This document shows positions 1 to 5,400 of a stretch of 7,968 bases of DNA, piece by piece. The position numbers were made by a program, and so were the translations under genes. Origin of the DNA: PNKC01 sp039917655. Lineage in GTDB: Bacteria > Chloroflexota > Dehalococcoidia > Tepidiformales > Tepidiformaceae. The stretch lies in contig JBDSJC010000213.1 in NCBI GenBank assembly GCA_039917655.1, forward strand, positions 1 to 7,968. The letters are read 5' to 3'. The notes under the pieces were generated by a model, which ran no database searches, was not told the origin of the DNA, and saw only the letters and a list, made by a program, of their open reading frames with translations. How positions within the stretch are numbered: position 1 is the stretch's first letter; every line of letters starts with the position of its first letter.

Positions 1-110
1 CCGGCGAACTGCGCGGCCGCCAACTCGCCTCGGTTCTTCACACCACGGAGTTCTGGTTCGCCTGGGCCGCCTTCCACCCGAAGACGCAACTGTGGACAGC
101 GCCAGGCTGA
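1..110 (+). CDS. C-terminal end of a DUF3179-domain protein (partial, 5' end outside window)
   Basis: An open frame enters from the left edge (first full codon at position 3) and ends at TGA 108-110, giving 35 visible residues. The stretch TEFWFAWAAFHPKTQLW matches the typical C-terminus of DUF3179 proteins, where an F-W-F-A-W-A-A-F-H-P block closes the domain. DUF3179 proteins are usually secreted or lipid-anchored, and their function is not established. Only the tail is visible, so signal peptide, length and start cannot be judged. The gene runs towards the minus-strand cluster that ends at 457 and is convergent with it. I recognise the family from the terminal motif only; the call is good for the family and silent on function. 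Confidence 0.75.
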   Translation, partial: GELRGRQLASVLHTTEFWFAWAAFHPKTQLWTAPG

Positions 111-299
111 TTGCTCCCCGGCGGCGCCGCTCTCGGTGGCGCGCTTCAGCCGGCACCTCAGAGCCCGGTCATTTGCTGCTCATCCGAGACGGTGAAACTG
201 AACTGTGCACCTTCGGAACGTTCTCGTTCCCTGAGGTGTGCCCCGATCACTCAACCCAGTGGTCCCTTTACTGGCGGTTAACGCGCGCAACGCCGGTTG
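111..299. other. Intergenic stretch without a recognisable gene
   Basis: I see no convincing coding frame on either strand between the DUF3179 stop and the DegV-like scrap. A plus-strand frame opens here but reads through the scrap's antisense and has no recognisable motif. A small inverted repeat, GGAAC-6 nt-GTTCC, lies near 217-232. It has no T-run and I assign it no role. Confidence 0.5.
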
Positions 300-308
300 C
301 TAAACCGG
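293..308. repeat. Small perfect hairpin at the end of the DegV-like scrap
   Basis: CCGGTT (293-298), loop GCTA, AACCGG (303-308) form a perfect 6-bp stem. It covers the TAG stop (302-300) of the DegV-like fragment on the minus strand. No T-run follows on either strand, so it is at best a weak or factor-assisted terminator for convergent transcripts. Confidence 0.3.
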
Positions 309-443
309 TCGTCCGAGAAAAGAGAGCCTGCTGCACCCGGAGCCGGTATGCGCCCCGACGGCGGGTCCGATGACGTAAGGAACGACTTCTTCGACTCCAG
401 GCAGTTGGCGGATGCGCGTCGCGAGGGAATCGGCGATGGCAGA
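300..443 (-). pseudogene. Probable C-terminal remnant of a DegV-family fatty-acid-binding protein
   Basis: On the minus strand, 443 down to the TAG at 302-300 encodes about 47 residues including LPGVEEVVPYVIGPAVGAHT followed by GSG. This matches the conserved end of DegV-family proteins, where an (I/L)GP-V-(I/V)G-(T/A)H-x-GPG motif closes the domain. Complete DegV proteins are about 280 residues and bind fatty acids. Nothing of the body is present: the same frame upstream runs straight into the 3' end of the YtkA-like gene in a different frame, only about 14 nt before the match begins. I see no start codon or ribosome binding site of its own. I infer a truncated remnant left by a rearrangement that brought the neighbouring operon in. 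The family match is by eye on a short motif. Confidence 0.5.
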
Positions 444-456
444 ACGCGTAGTGCTC

Positions 457-1017
457 CTACCGCTTAGCGCGGACTCCCATCTGCAAGATGTTCTCCTTCG
501 CCCCGTCGTCGATCGCGACGTTGAGATAGAAGTCCCCTTCCATGTCGAATTCGACCGGTACCACGTAGTGACCACGCCCAGCCGGTATGGCCAGCAGCTT
601 GAACGGTCCGTGGGCCATCGTCGTCATGTCGTACTGCAGGGTCACGTAGGCATCCTCAAGCGGCGACCCGTCGCGTGCGACACCGAAGTCGATGTTCGCA
701 GCGCGAGGTGGTGGGTAAGGGGATACGAAGATGGTCACATCCAGATCGCCGACTTTCAGAGTCTCCCCGTTGTTGAAGGCGATGGGGTCGCCGGCGGCGA
801 GCTTGTAAAGAACCGGGCCCAGGCTGTCGGCTGTGGCCGTTGCATACAGGTTAACCTGCTCGGCGCCGACGCCGGCGCCGGACGGCCCGGTGGACTGTGA
901 GCGGAGTACCACCACCATTCCGCCGCCGAATATCGCGAGCGCCGCTGTGGCCATGACCAAGCGGAGTGTCCGGCCGCGGCCGCGAGCGAGAAATTGTGTC
1001 TCAGTTGTTGTTGTCAT
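457..1017 (-). CDS. Membrane-anchored YtkA/FixH-like extracytoplasmic protein
   Basis: 186 residues, ATG at 1017-1015, TAG at 459-457. The same frame stays open upstream through the ccdA-like gene, but that part is out-of-frame shadow sequence; this ATG lies 5 nt after the ccdA-like stop and suggests translational coupling. The ribosome binding site is weak. Residues about 18-38 form one transmembrane helix after an Arg-rich N-terminus (ARGRGR), so the rest should lie outside the membrane. Residues about 90-183 look like a YtkA/FixH beta-sandwich: a YDMTTMAHGPF block (129-139), then IPAGRGHYVVPVEFDMEGDFYLNVAI (two blocks, 144-169). The Met131, Met134, His136 cluster is a plausible copper site, which I infer from the family's occurrence in copper and cytochrome oxidase clusters. 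It is the last gene of the propeller/CcdA cluster. FixH versus YtkA cannot be settled by eye. Confidence 0.72.
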   Translation of the reverse strand: MTTTTETQFLARGRGRTLRLVMATAALAIFGGGMVVVLRSQSTGPSGAGVGAEQVNLYATATADSLGPVLYKLAAGDPIAFNNGETLKVGDLDVTIFVSPYPPPRAANIDFGVARDGSPLEDAYVTLQYDMTTMAHGPFKLLAIPAGRGHYVVPVEFDMEGDFYLNVAIDDGAKENILQMGVRAKR

Positions 1018-1022
1018 TTGGG

Positions 1023-2420
1023 CTAACTCACCGACTGGGAGATGAAGTTGCTGAAGCCCATGAACCGATCGCTGAGCAGAAGGAACGCCATGAAGAGCAT
1101 CATGGCGGCGCTCGCCATCGAGAGGTACTTCGTGCCGTTTTGGAGGCGGTCCAGCATCGGAAGGACCTGCGCCATGAGAGATGCGCCGATGATCAGTGGT
1201 ATGCCCATACCTACGGAGAAGACGAACATCACGGCAGCGCCGGTGAACGGTGCGCCGGCAACGCCCACGTAGACGAGCATCCCCAGCAGGACGGCCGCAC
1301 CAAAGCAGGTCGCACAGCCGGTTGCGTAGGCAAGGCCCATCACCATTGCTGTGCCGTAGCCCGGAGTTGTTCCCTTCTTTGGGGTCATGAGCGGCATTTT
1401 GCAAACAAGAGGGAGCCGGGCTCGGCCGAGCTGCCGCAAACCCATCACGAGCATCGAGACGCCCGAGATGAGCATCATTGGCCGCCGCCAGGTTTCGAAA
1501 GCCGACTGGGTGTCGAACGATTGGGCCGCCAGGCCAGCTGCGGCGCCGGCCAGGGTGTAGACGATGACGAAGCCCGACACAAAGAAGAATGCCATCTTCA
1601 CCACCCGCAGCCGCTGAACGGTCGAGACCGACCCCTTCGCTTCGCGCATGGAGATGCCGGCCAGGGACGGAATGAAGTACGCCGTCAGCTGGAATAGGCA
1701 GGGCCACATCGAGACAAGGAGTCCCGCGAGCAACGCAAGGATGCTCGTGCTGGTGAGTGCGACGGCCGAGCCAGAGGCCACCGCCGTGTCAAGGAGGGGA
1801 GCACCGTTCCAGTGGAGGGCCGAGCCGTTTCCTTGAGACACCTGCGGGAAGGCGAGATCAAGGCTGCCCTGACCGCCCGCCGCCAGCACCGCCGCTCGGT
1901 TGTACGCCACCATCACCGCACGGTGATGCGGAGAATCCGCCATCACGCGGGTGGATTCGGGCACGAAGCTGTCCGTTGGCGTAACGAGGAGCGGCGCATC
2001 GAACGGCGGCAGGTCTTCGTCGTGGATGTTCTCGGCGATCAAAAACACGATGAAGTTTTCGGTATTGAGGTTTTCGGTTCGGGGCCAGCCGACACCCCGG
2101 AAGTAGGCCGGAGTGATCAGCAGGGCATCGACGGGGACACCGGGCTGAGACCAGCCGTATCGGGTGAGGCTCTTGGCTAGGACGGAGAGGCTCTGCGTTG
2201 CTTTCCCGCCGTCGTCCGTAGTGGTGGTGACTGTGGTGGTGAAGCTCGGCCCGGGTGCCGCCCAATCCTTCAACGCCTGCCCGAGTGCATAGAGCCCAAC
2301 GACCACTACTGCCAGCGTGAGCGTGAGCAAAAGGGCGGGAATAGCCCTGCGCCAGCGCGCCTGCCTCGGGTAGACGAAGGTCCCCTCGGGTGGCGCCATT
2401 CGTGCGTTTTCAAGTGCCAT
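1023..2420 (-). CDS. CcdA/DsbD-type thiol-redox membrane protein with N-terminal extracytoplasmic domain
   Basis: 465 residues from ATG 2420-2418 (GGGGGG about 6-11 nt upstream) to TAG 1025-1023. An in-frame extension to 2552 runs through a hairpin and the repeated motif and is not credible. Residues 27-49 are one transmembrane helix. Residues about 55-215 form a soluble extracytoplasmic domain I do not recognise. Residues about 222-455 are a six-helix CcdA/DsbD-like core (about 225-250, 275-298, 314-332, 358-382, 392-418, 432-452). The reactive cysteines expected of the family are present: Cys241 in MWPC in the first core helix, and Cys369/Cys372 in GCATC in the fourth. An extra Cys340 lies in LVCKMPLM. 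Family members pass electrons from cytoplasmic thioredoxin across the membrane to extracytoplasmic thiols. Ordinary CcdA is only about 220-240 residues, so the N-terminal half is unusual. It sits between the copper propeller gene and the YtkA-like gene and probably serves their maturation or reduction. Confidence 0.8.
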   Translation of the reverse strand: MALENARMAPPEGTFVYPRQARWRRAIPALLLTLTLAVVVVGLYALGQALKDWAAPGPSFTTTVTTTTDDGGKATQSLSVLAKSLTRYGWSQPGVPVDALLITPAYFRGVGWPRTENLNTENFIVFLIAENIHDEDLPPFDAPLLVTPTDSFVPESTRVMADSPHHRAVMVAYNRAAVLAAGGQGSLDLAFPQVSQGNGSALHWNGAPLLDTAVASGSAVALTSTSILALLAGLLVSMWPCLFQLTAYFIPSLAGISMREAKGSVSTVQRLRVVKMAFFFVSGFVIVYTLAGAAAGLAAQSFDTQSAFETWRRPMMLISGVSMLVMGLRQLGRARLPLVCKMPLMTPKKGTTPGYGTAMVMGLAYATGCATCFGAAVLLGMLVYVGVAGAPFTGAAVMFVFSVGMGIPLIIGASLMAQVLPMLDRLQNGTKYLSMASAAMMLFMAFLLLSDRFMGFSNFISQSVS

Positions 2421-2468
2421 TTCCGGCCCCCCAATGGTCCGCGTGTGGTTGGTGGATGCGGGCCCCCA

Positions 2469-2499
2469 ACCTGGACTGCATTGTCTTGTTGGTGCGTCT
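2469..2499 (-). promoter_or_regulatory. Candidate regulatory motif, copy 1 (upstream of ccdA-like gene)
   Basis: This 31-nt stretch matches 4462-4492 at 26 of 31 positions by eye, without gaps. Its core, ACTGCATTGTC on the plus strand (GACAATGCAGT on the minus), is identical, as are ACCTG at one end and GCGTCT at the other. It ends 49 nt before the ccdA-like start; the other copy ends 93 nt before the propeller gene start. No clear -35/-10 pair is shared, so it may be a regulator site rather than the promoter itself. Confidence 0.5.
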
Positions 2500-2511
2500 G
2501 TGGTTTTCGGG

Positions 2512-2556
2512 TGAGATGGGTGGGCGCCCGTCAGGGGTTGGGGCCTACCCATCTCA
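2512..2556. repeat. Long inverted repeat between propeller and ccdA-like genes
   Basis: TGAGATGGGT (2512-2521) pairs perfectly with ACCCATCTCA (2547-2556). The stem can extend inwards to 2525/2543 with one G-T pair on the plus strand (a C-A mismatch on the minus). It lies 14 nt past the propeller stop codon. No T-run follows on the minus strand (CCCGAAAACC), so it does not look like a standard intrinsic terminator. It could stabilise the upstream mRNA end or attenuate read-through into the ccdA-like gene. Confidence 0.5.
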
Positions 2557-2569
2557 TGGAGGGTCGGAG

Positions 2570-4369
2570 CTACTTCACGATGATGACGCCGTCCATCTTC
2601 GGGTGATACGTGCAGGTGAACTTGTACTCACCAGGCTTGGCTGGGGCCTTGAACGTGAGTTCGGCTTCTTTGAGGGCGCCCACATCGAACGTCTTGATCT
2701 GGAGTTGCTGCGCGGTGGGGACAATCTTGACGGTGGTGGCGTCGCTGGTGATGTTGTGGACGGCCTGGCCTTTGTTCGTGATCTTGAACGCGATCTTCCC
2801 GCCCGCGGGAATTGTCGTACCCGCTGGGAACGGCTCAAAGAAGAAGTCATCCATAACGAGGTTGACGGTAGTCGCGGGACCAGCAATTGCAGCCGCCGCC
2901 GATGCACCCGCGCCTGACCCAACTTTGGCGCCGAGCACGAGTGCGGATGCCGATTTCGCAGGCTTCCACCCGTCCTTGAGAGCGTCGGCCAGCGTCGGAA
3001 CGCCGTTCTTGTTATCGAATAGATAAGGGCTGACGCCGCCGCGCGGGCCTCCCGGGTCCATGACGACGTGTCCCTTGCCGTCCTTGTCGAACTGGACAAA
3101 GACGCCACCGTGCGGGTCCGCGAGGAACGGTGTCGTGATTTCGGCGAGCAAGTCCATGGTCGCGATCTCGAACACATCGACGTAGCCCATGTTGTTGTTG
3201 ATCCAGTATTCCTTGCCGTCCGGAGAGATGATCGCGTGGTCAGGCTGGCAGACGAAGGCCAGGCACGAGGGCACTTCTTGAAGCAGTCGCATCGTGTCGG
3301 CTTCGATAGTTACGAACGAGCCACCTCGTTGGCCGCGACCGCCTTCGCCTTTGCTCACGACGAGGAGCGTCGTCTCATCCGGCGAGACGTTCACGCCATA
3401 GGGCCCACGACCCGTTGCCGACCGGGCGACCACTTTGCCGGTCAGGAGGTCTACTTTTGCGAGGCGATCTTCTTCAGGCTCTGTCACATAGGCGTACTGC
3501 CCGTCGCGGGAGAACGCCGTCCAGACGGCTCCCCCACCCACGTCGGCGACCTTCTCAACGGACCAGTCCGTCAGGCTGACGCGAGAGATCCACGCTTCCT
3601 TGTGGTCCGAACCCGGCTCCGGGCGGACCGTCATGTAGATGTACTTCTCATCTGGCGAGGAGAAGCCGATGTACGGCCGGCCGCCAAATGCGTTCGCGTC
3701 GAACTCCTTGATGATCTTGTTGTTGTCGTTCGGGTCCAGCAGGAACAGCACCTGGCTGGTGCCCCAGGCATCCACCATCACGTACTTGTCGCCCACCACC
3801 TGGATATGGTGAGGCGCATCTTTCGTGTCGATCTGCTGGACAGTCTTCAGGGTCTTCATGTCGATGACCGTCACGCCGCCTTTGAAGCGCGTGCCGTCGA
3901 TGGCTGTCTGGAAGTTCGGAAGGGCCGAGCCCGCGGGAAGGTAGATCTTGGTAGCATCCGGCGAGACTCCGACGCCGTGTGGCGATGTCGTGATCTCAGG
4001 GATCTCCGCGCCAGCGACGATCTTCTTCGTCTTGGCGTCGATGATGATCACCCACGGGAACTTGGCCTGTGAGTTGTAACTGATGCTCGCATTGGTCACG
4101 AAGACCAGATCCCCGGGTTTCGGATTGAACGTCGAGGGGATTGTCTTCGGATCGGGCGGCGGCGCTGGCTTGGGGAACAAGCTGCGACCGGTTGTCGCCA
4201 CCTGCCCCGCGGCGCCGCCGCCATCCGCCAGCTGCTTTGTTTCCACGGTGGGTGAGGTGGTCGTTTTTGAGCCACCGCTGCACGCCTCGGCGGCAGCCAC
4301 GATCGCTACGATGCCCAGCGAGACAACGAGCCATCGCCAGCCTCTGTTTCTGATTCTGAACTGGTTCAC
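2570..4369 (-). CDS. Extracytoplasmic seven-motif beta-propeller protein with C-terminal type-1 copper cupredoxin domain
   Basis: 599 residues, GTG start at 4369-4367 behind AGAGAGGG, TAG at 2572-2570. Residues 11-30 form a signal segment. Cys30 followed by SGGS could be a lipid anchor, but the lipobox AAEAC has Glu at -2 and is poor. Residues 31-75 are a Thr/Pro-rich linker. Residues about 85-445 are a YVTN-like beta-propeller with seven blade motifs of the form P-x-x-x-x-S-P-D: SPHGVGVSPD (129), APHHIQVVGD (185), RPYIGFSSPD (231), AVWTAFSRDG (281), GPYGVNVSPD (322), PDHAIISPDG (376), DPHGGVFVQF (419). Cys369 and Cys374 precede His378. Residues about 500-599 are a cupredoxin domain: His538 (AVHNI), Cys586, His589 and Met592 (CTYHPKM) fit a type-1 copper site. 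It is the first gene of the module and is preceded by its own leader. Propellers with C-terminal cupredoxins include nitrous oxide reductase, but that has a CuA motif with two cysteines, absent here. Its substrate is unknown. Confidence 0.82.
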   Translation of the reverse strand: MNQFRIRNRGWRWLVVSLGIVAIVAAAEACSGGSKTTTSPTVETKQLADGGGAAGQVATTGRSLFPKPAPPPDPKTIPSTFNPKPGDLVFVTNASISYNSQAKFPWVIIIDAKTKKIVAGAEIPEITTSPHGVGVSPDATKIYLPAGSALPNFQTAIDGTRFKGGVTVIDMKTLKTVQQIDTKDAPHHIQVVGDKYVMVDAWGTSQVLFLLDPNDNNKIIKEFDANAFGGRPYIGFSSPDEKYIYMTVRPEPGSDHKEAWISRVSLTDWSVEKVADVGGGAVWTAFSRDGQYAYVTEPEEDRLAKVDLLTGKVVARSATGRGPYGVNVSPDETTLLVVSKGEGGRGQRGGSFVTIEADTMRLLQEVPSCLAFVCQPDHAIISPDGKEYWINNNMGYVDVFEIATMDLLAEITTPFLADPHGGVFVQFDKDGKGHVVMDPGGPRGGVSPYLFDNKNGVPTLADALKDGWKPAKSASALVLGAKVGSGAGASAAAAIAGPATTVNLVMDDFFFEPFPAGTTIPAGGKIAFKITNKGQAVHNITSDATTVKIVPTAQQLQIKTFDVGALKEAELTFKAPAKPGEYKFTCTYHPKMDGVIIVK

Positions 4370-4461
4370 ATTGATCCCTCTCTTTTCCTTTGCCTGTCCC
4401 GCGCCTGGTTACGGTGGACGAACCGATAGACCAGCCGCCATCCCTTTTAGGGCTCGTCCGA

Positions 4462-4492
4462 ACCTGAACTGCATTGTCCTTTTCGCGCGTCT
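4462..4492 (-). promoter_or_regulatory. Candidate regulatory motif, copy 2 (upstream of propeller gene)
   Basis: Partner of 2469-2499, with 26 of 31 identical bases by eye and the invariant core ACTGCATTGTC (plus strand). Weak similarity continues past GCGTCT into CGGGYGARA, with a one-base shift. As in copy 1, a hairpin sits just upstream in the direction of transcription (4519-4498 here, 5 nt away; 2556-2512 there, 12 nt away). Confidence 0.5.
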
Positions 4493-4497
4493 ACGCA

Positions 4498-4519
4498 GAA
4501 ACGGGCGAAAGCTCGTTTC
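4498..4519. repeat. GAAA-tetraloop hairpin in the leader region
   Basis: On the plus strand, GAAACGGGC (4498-4506), loop GAAA (4507-4510), GCTCGTTTC (4511-4519) form a continuous 9-bp stem with one G-U pair and a GNRA loop, followed by TTAAG. On the minus strand, the likely transcript, the G-U becomes an A-C mismatch, so the RNA structure would be weaker. It may be a DNA site rather than an RNA element. Confidence 0.4.
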
Positions 4520-4545
4520 TTAAGCGACAAGTGGGGAGTCATTTG

Positions 4546-4581
4546 GAGGTCTCTACCTACCAGAGTTGGTAGGAGAGCCTC
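4546..4581. repeat. Strong inverted repeat, candidate operator or RNA hairpin
   Basis: CCTACCA (4556-4562), loop GAGT, TGGTAGG (4567-4573) pair perfectly. The arms continue through CTCT/AGAG and GAGG/CCTC, skipping one unpaired base each time (A4555, T4550), so 15 base pairs form in 36 nt. No T-run follows on either strand, so a terminator role is unlikely. It lies about 180 nt upstream of the propeller start and past the upstream terminator, a fitting place for an operator or the 5' leader of the copper operon. Confidence 0.5.
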
Positions 4582-4695
4582 GCTACGTGCTCCGCAACCG
4601 TGAGCTGGCCCGACTCCGCCTCGTCGATGTCCCCGTCCCTCCGCTGAACGTGGGATGGTGCTCGCTTGTTGGCCGCGTGCAAATCTAGCGCACTC

Positions 4696-4740
4696 GAGAA
4701 AAGCCCTCCGGTGGAGCGCCGAAGTTGCTCCGGCGGAGGG
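4696..4740 (-). terminator. Intrinsic terminator of the kinase/regulator operon
   Basis: On the minus strand, CCCTCCGCCGGAGC (4740-4727), a 9-nt loop and GCTCCACCGGAGGG (4717-4704) form a 14-position stem with two central mismatches, followed at once by CTTTTCTC (4703-4696). It begins 3 nt after the response-regulator stop codon. This is a standard rho-independent terminator and separates the regulatory operon from the copper operon. Confidence 0.85.
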
Positions 4741-4743
4741 TCA

Positions 4744-5400
4744 TCAGGCCGATCCGTCGGGCGGGTTCACGAGCCCGGTCCGGATGGCGTACGCAACAGC
4801 CTGTGTGCGGTTGGTGGTATGCAGCTTCTTGAGGATGTTCTTGATGTGGAACGCCGCCGTATGCTCCGAAATCACGAGTTCGGCGGCGATATCACGGTTC
4901 GTCGCACCGTCCGCGACCATGCGGAGCACTTCCGTCTCACGCTCGGTCAAGCGGGGCGCATCAGACTTGGGTTGGTCTCCGCGTGAAAGACGGCCGAATT
5001 CCTGGAGTAGTTGGAGGGCAAGACCGGGCGACAACGGCGGCTCGCCCCTAGCGATTCCGTCTATCGTCTTGCGAAAATCGTCCTCTGACATGTTCTTAAG
5101 GAGATAGCCTTCGGCCCCACTCTTGATGGCCTCGAACAGATCCGACTGGTCGTCCGAAACAGTGACCATTACGACTTTGATGTCTGGCATTTCGGCCTTG
5201 ATCAGGCGCGTGGCGCCCAGACCGTTCAGCTTGGGCAGGTTGATATCCATGAGCACCAGGTCCGGCTTGACCGCTCGTGCTTGTGCCAAGGCCTCAAGGC
5301 CATCACTTGCGTGGCCCACAACTTCGTGGCCCCAAACCGTAAACAGGCTCTCCATGCCGGCCCGAAACAGCTGGTGGTCGTCAACCAACAGAACGCGCAA
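4744..5400 (-). CDS. NarL/LuxR-family response regulator
   Basis: 218 residues, TTG start at 5400-5398 with an excellent GGAGG six bases upstream (5411-5407), TGA at 4746-4744 with a second in-frame TGA directly after. Residues 1-120 are a receiver domain: acidic pair Asp7/Asp8 (VDDH), phospho-acceptor Asp52 (LMDINLP), Thr80, and Lys102 (LLKN). Residues about 148-214 are a GerE/LuxR helix-turn-helix: LTERETEVLRMVADGATNRD, then IAAEL and SEHTAAFHIKNILKKL. All the key receiver residues are present, so it should be phosphorylated normally by the co-encoded kinase and bind DNA as a dimer. The gene overlaps the kinase 3' end by 20 nt and its ribosome binding site lies inside the kinase gene, so the two are probably translated together. 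The likely target is the downstream copper operon, by position only. Confidence 0.95.
   Translation of the reverse strand: MRVLLVDDHQLFRAGMESLFTVWGHEVVGHASDGLEALAQARAVKPDLVLMDINLPKLNGLGATRLIKAEMPDIKVVMVTVSDDQSDLFEAIKSGAEGYLLKNMSEDDFRKTIDGIARGEPPLSPGLALQLLQEFGRLSRGDQPKSDAPRLTERETEVLRMVADGATNRDIAAELVISEHTAAFHIKNILKKLHTTNRTQAVAYAIRTGLVNPPDGSA

Larger units (their letters stand above)
4370..4743. promoter_or_regulatory. Intergenic leader between the two-component operon and the copper operon
   Basis: 374 nt without a credible gene. In the minus direction it holds: the terminator of the response-regulator operon (4740-4696), a strong inverted repeat (4581-4546), a GAAA-loop hairpin (4519-4498), motif copy 2 (4492-4462), a CCCTAAAAGGG near-palindrome (4452-4442), and the propeller gene's ribosome binding site (AGAGAGGG, about 4383-4376). 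The promoter of the copper operon must lie here if the terminator is effective, but I cannot pick out a convincing -35/-10 pair. Confidence 0.6.

Noticed and set aside
966..1697. Plus-strand open frame (243 codons) opposite the ccdA-like gene
   Set aside because: Composition (His, Glu, Arg, Gly) is that of a complementary-strand shadow of a hydrophobic membrane protein.
1018..1707. N-terminal extension of the YtkA-like frame, which stays open upstream to 1707
   Set aside because: It lies wholly within the ccdA-like gene in another frame, has low-complexity Arg/His/Gly composition, and gives no family match. The ATG at 1017 gives a clean anchored protein.
2421..2552. Longer start for the ccdA-like protein at 2552
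   Set aside because: The extra 44 residues cover the hairpin and the repeated motif and are Pro/Thr-rich without motif. The ATG at 2420 has a G-rich ribosome binding site.
3068..4072. Long plus-strand open frame (334 codons) opposite the propeller gene
   Set aside because: Antisense shadow of a high-GC coding gene: Arg/Asp/Val-rich, no recognisable domain, no ribosome binding site of note.
3840..4369. Calling the propeller protein nitrous oxide reductase (NosZ)
   Set aside because: The cupredoxin end has one Cys in C-x2-H-x2-M, not the two-Cys CuA motif, and three of the seven inner positions are aromatic rather than His.
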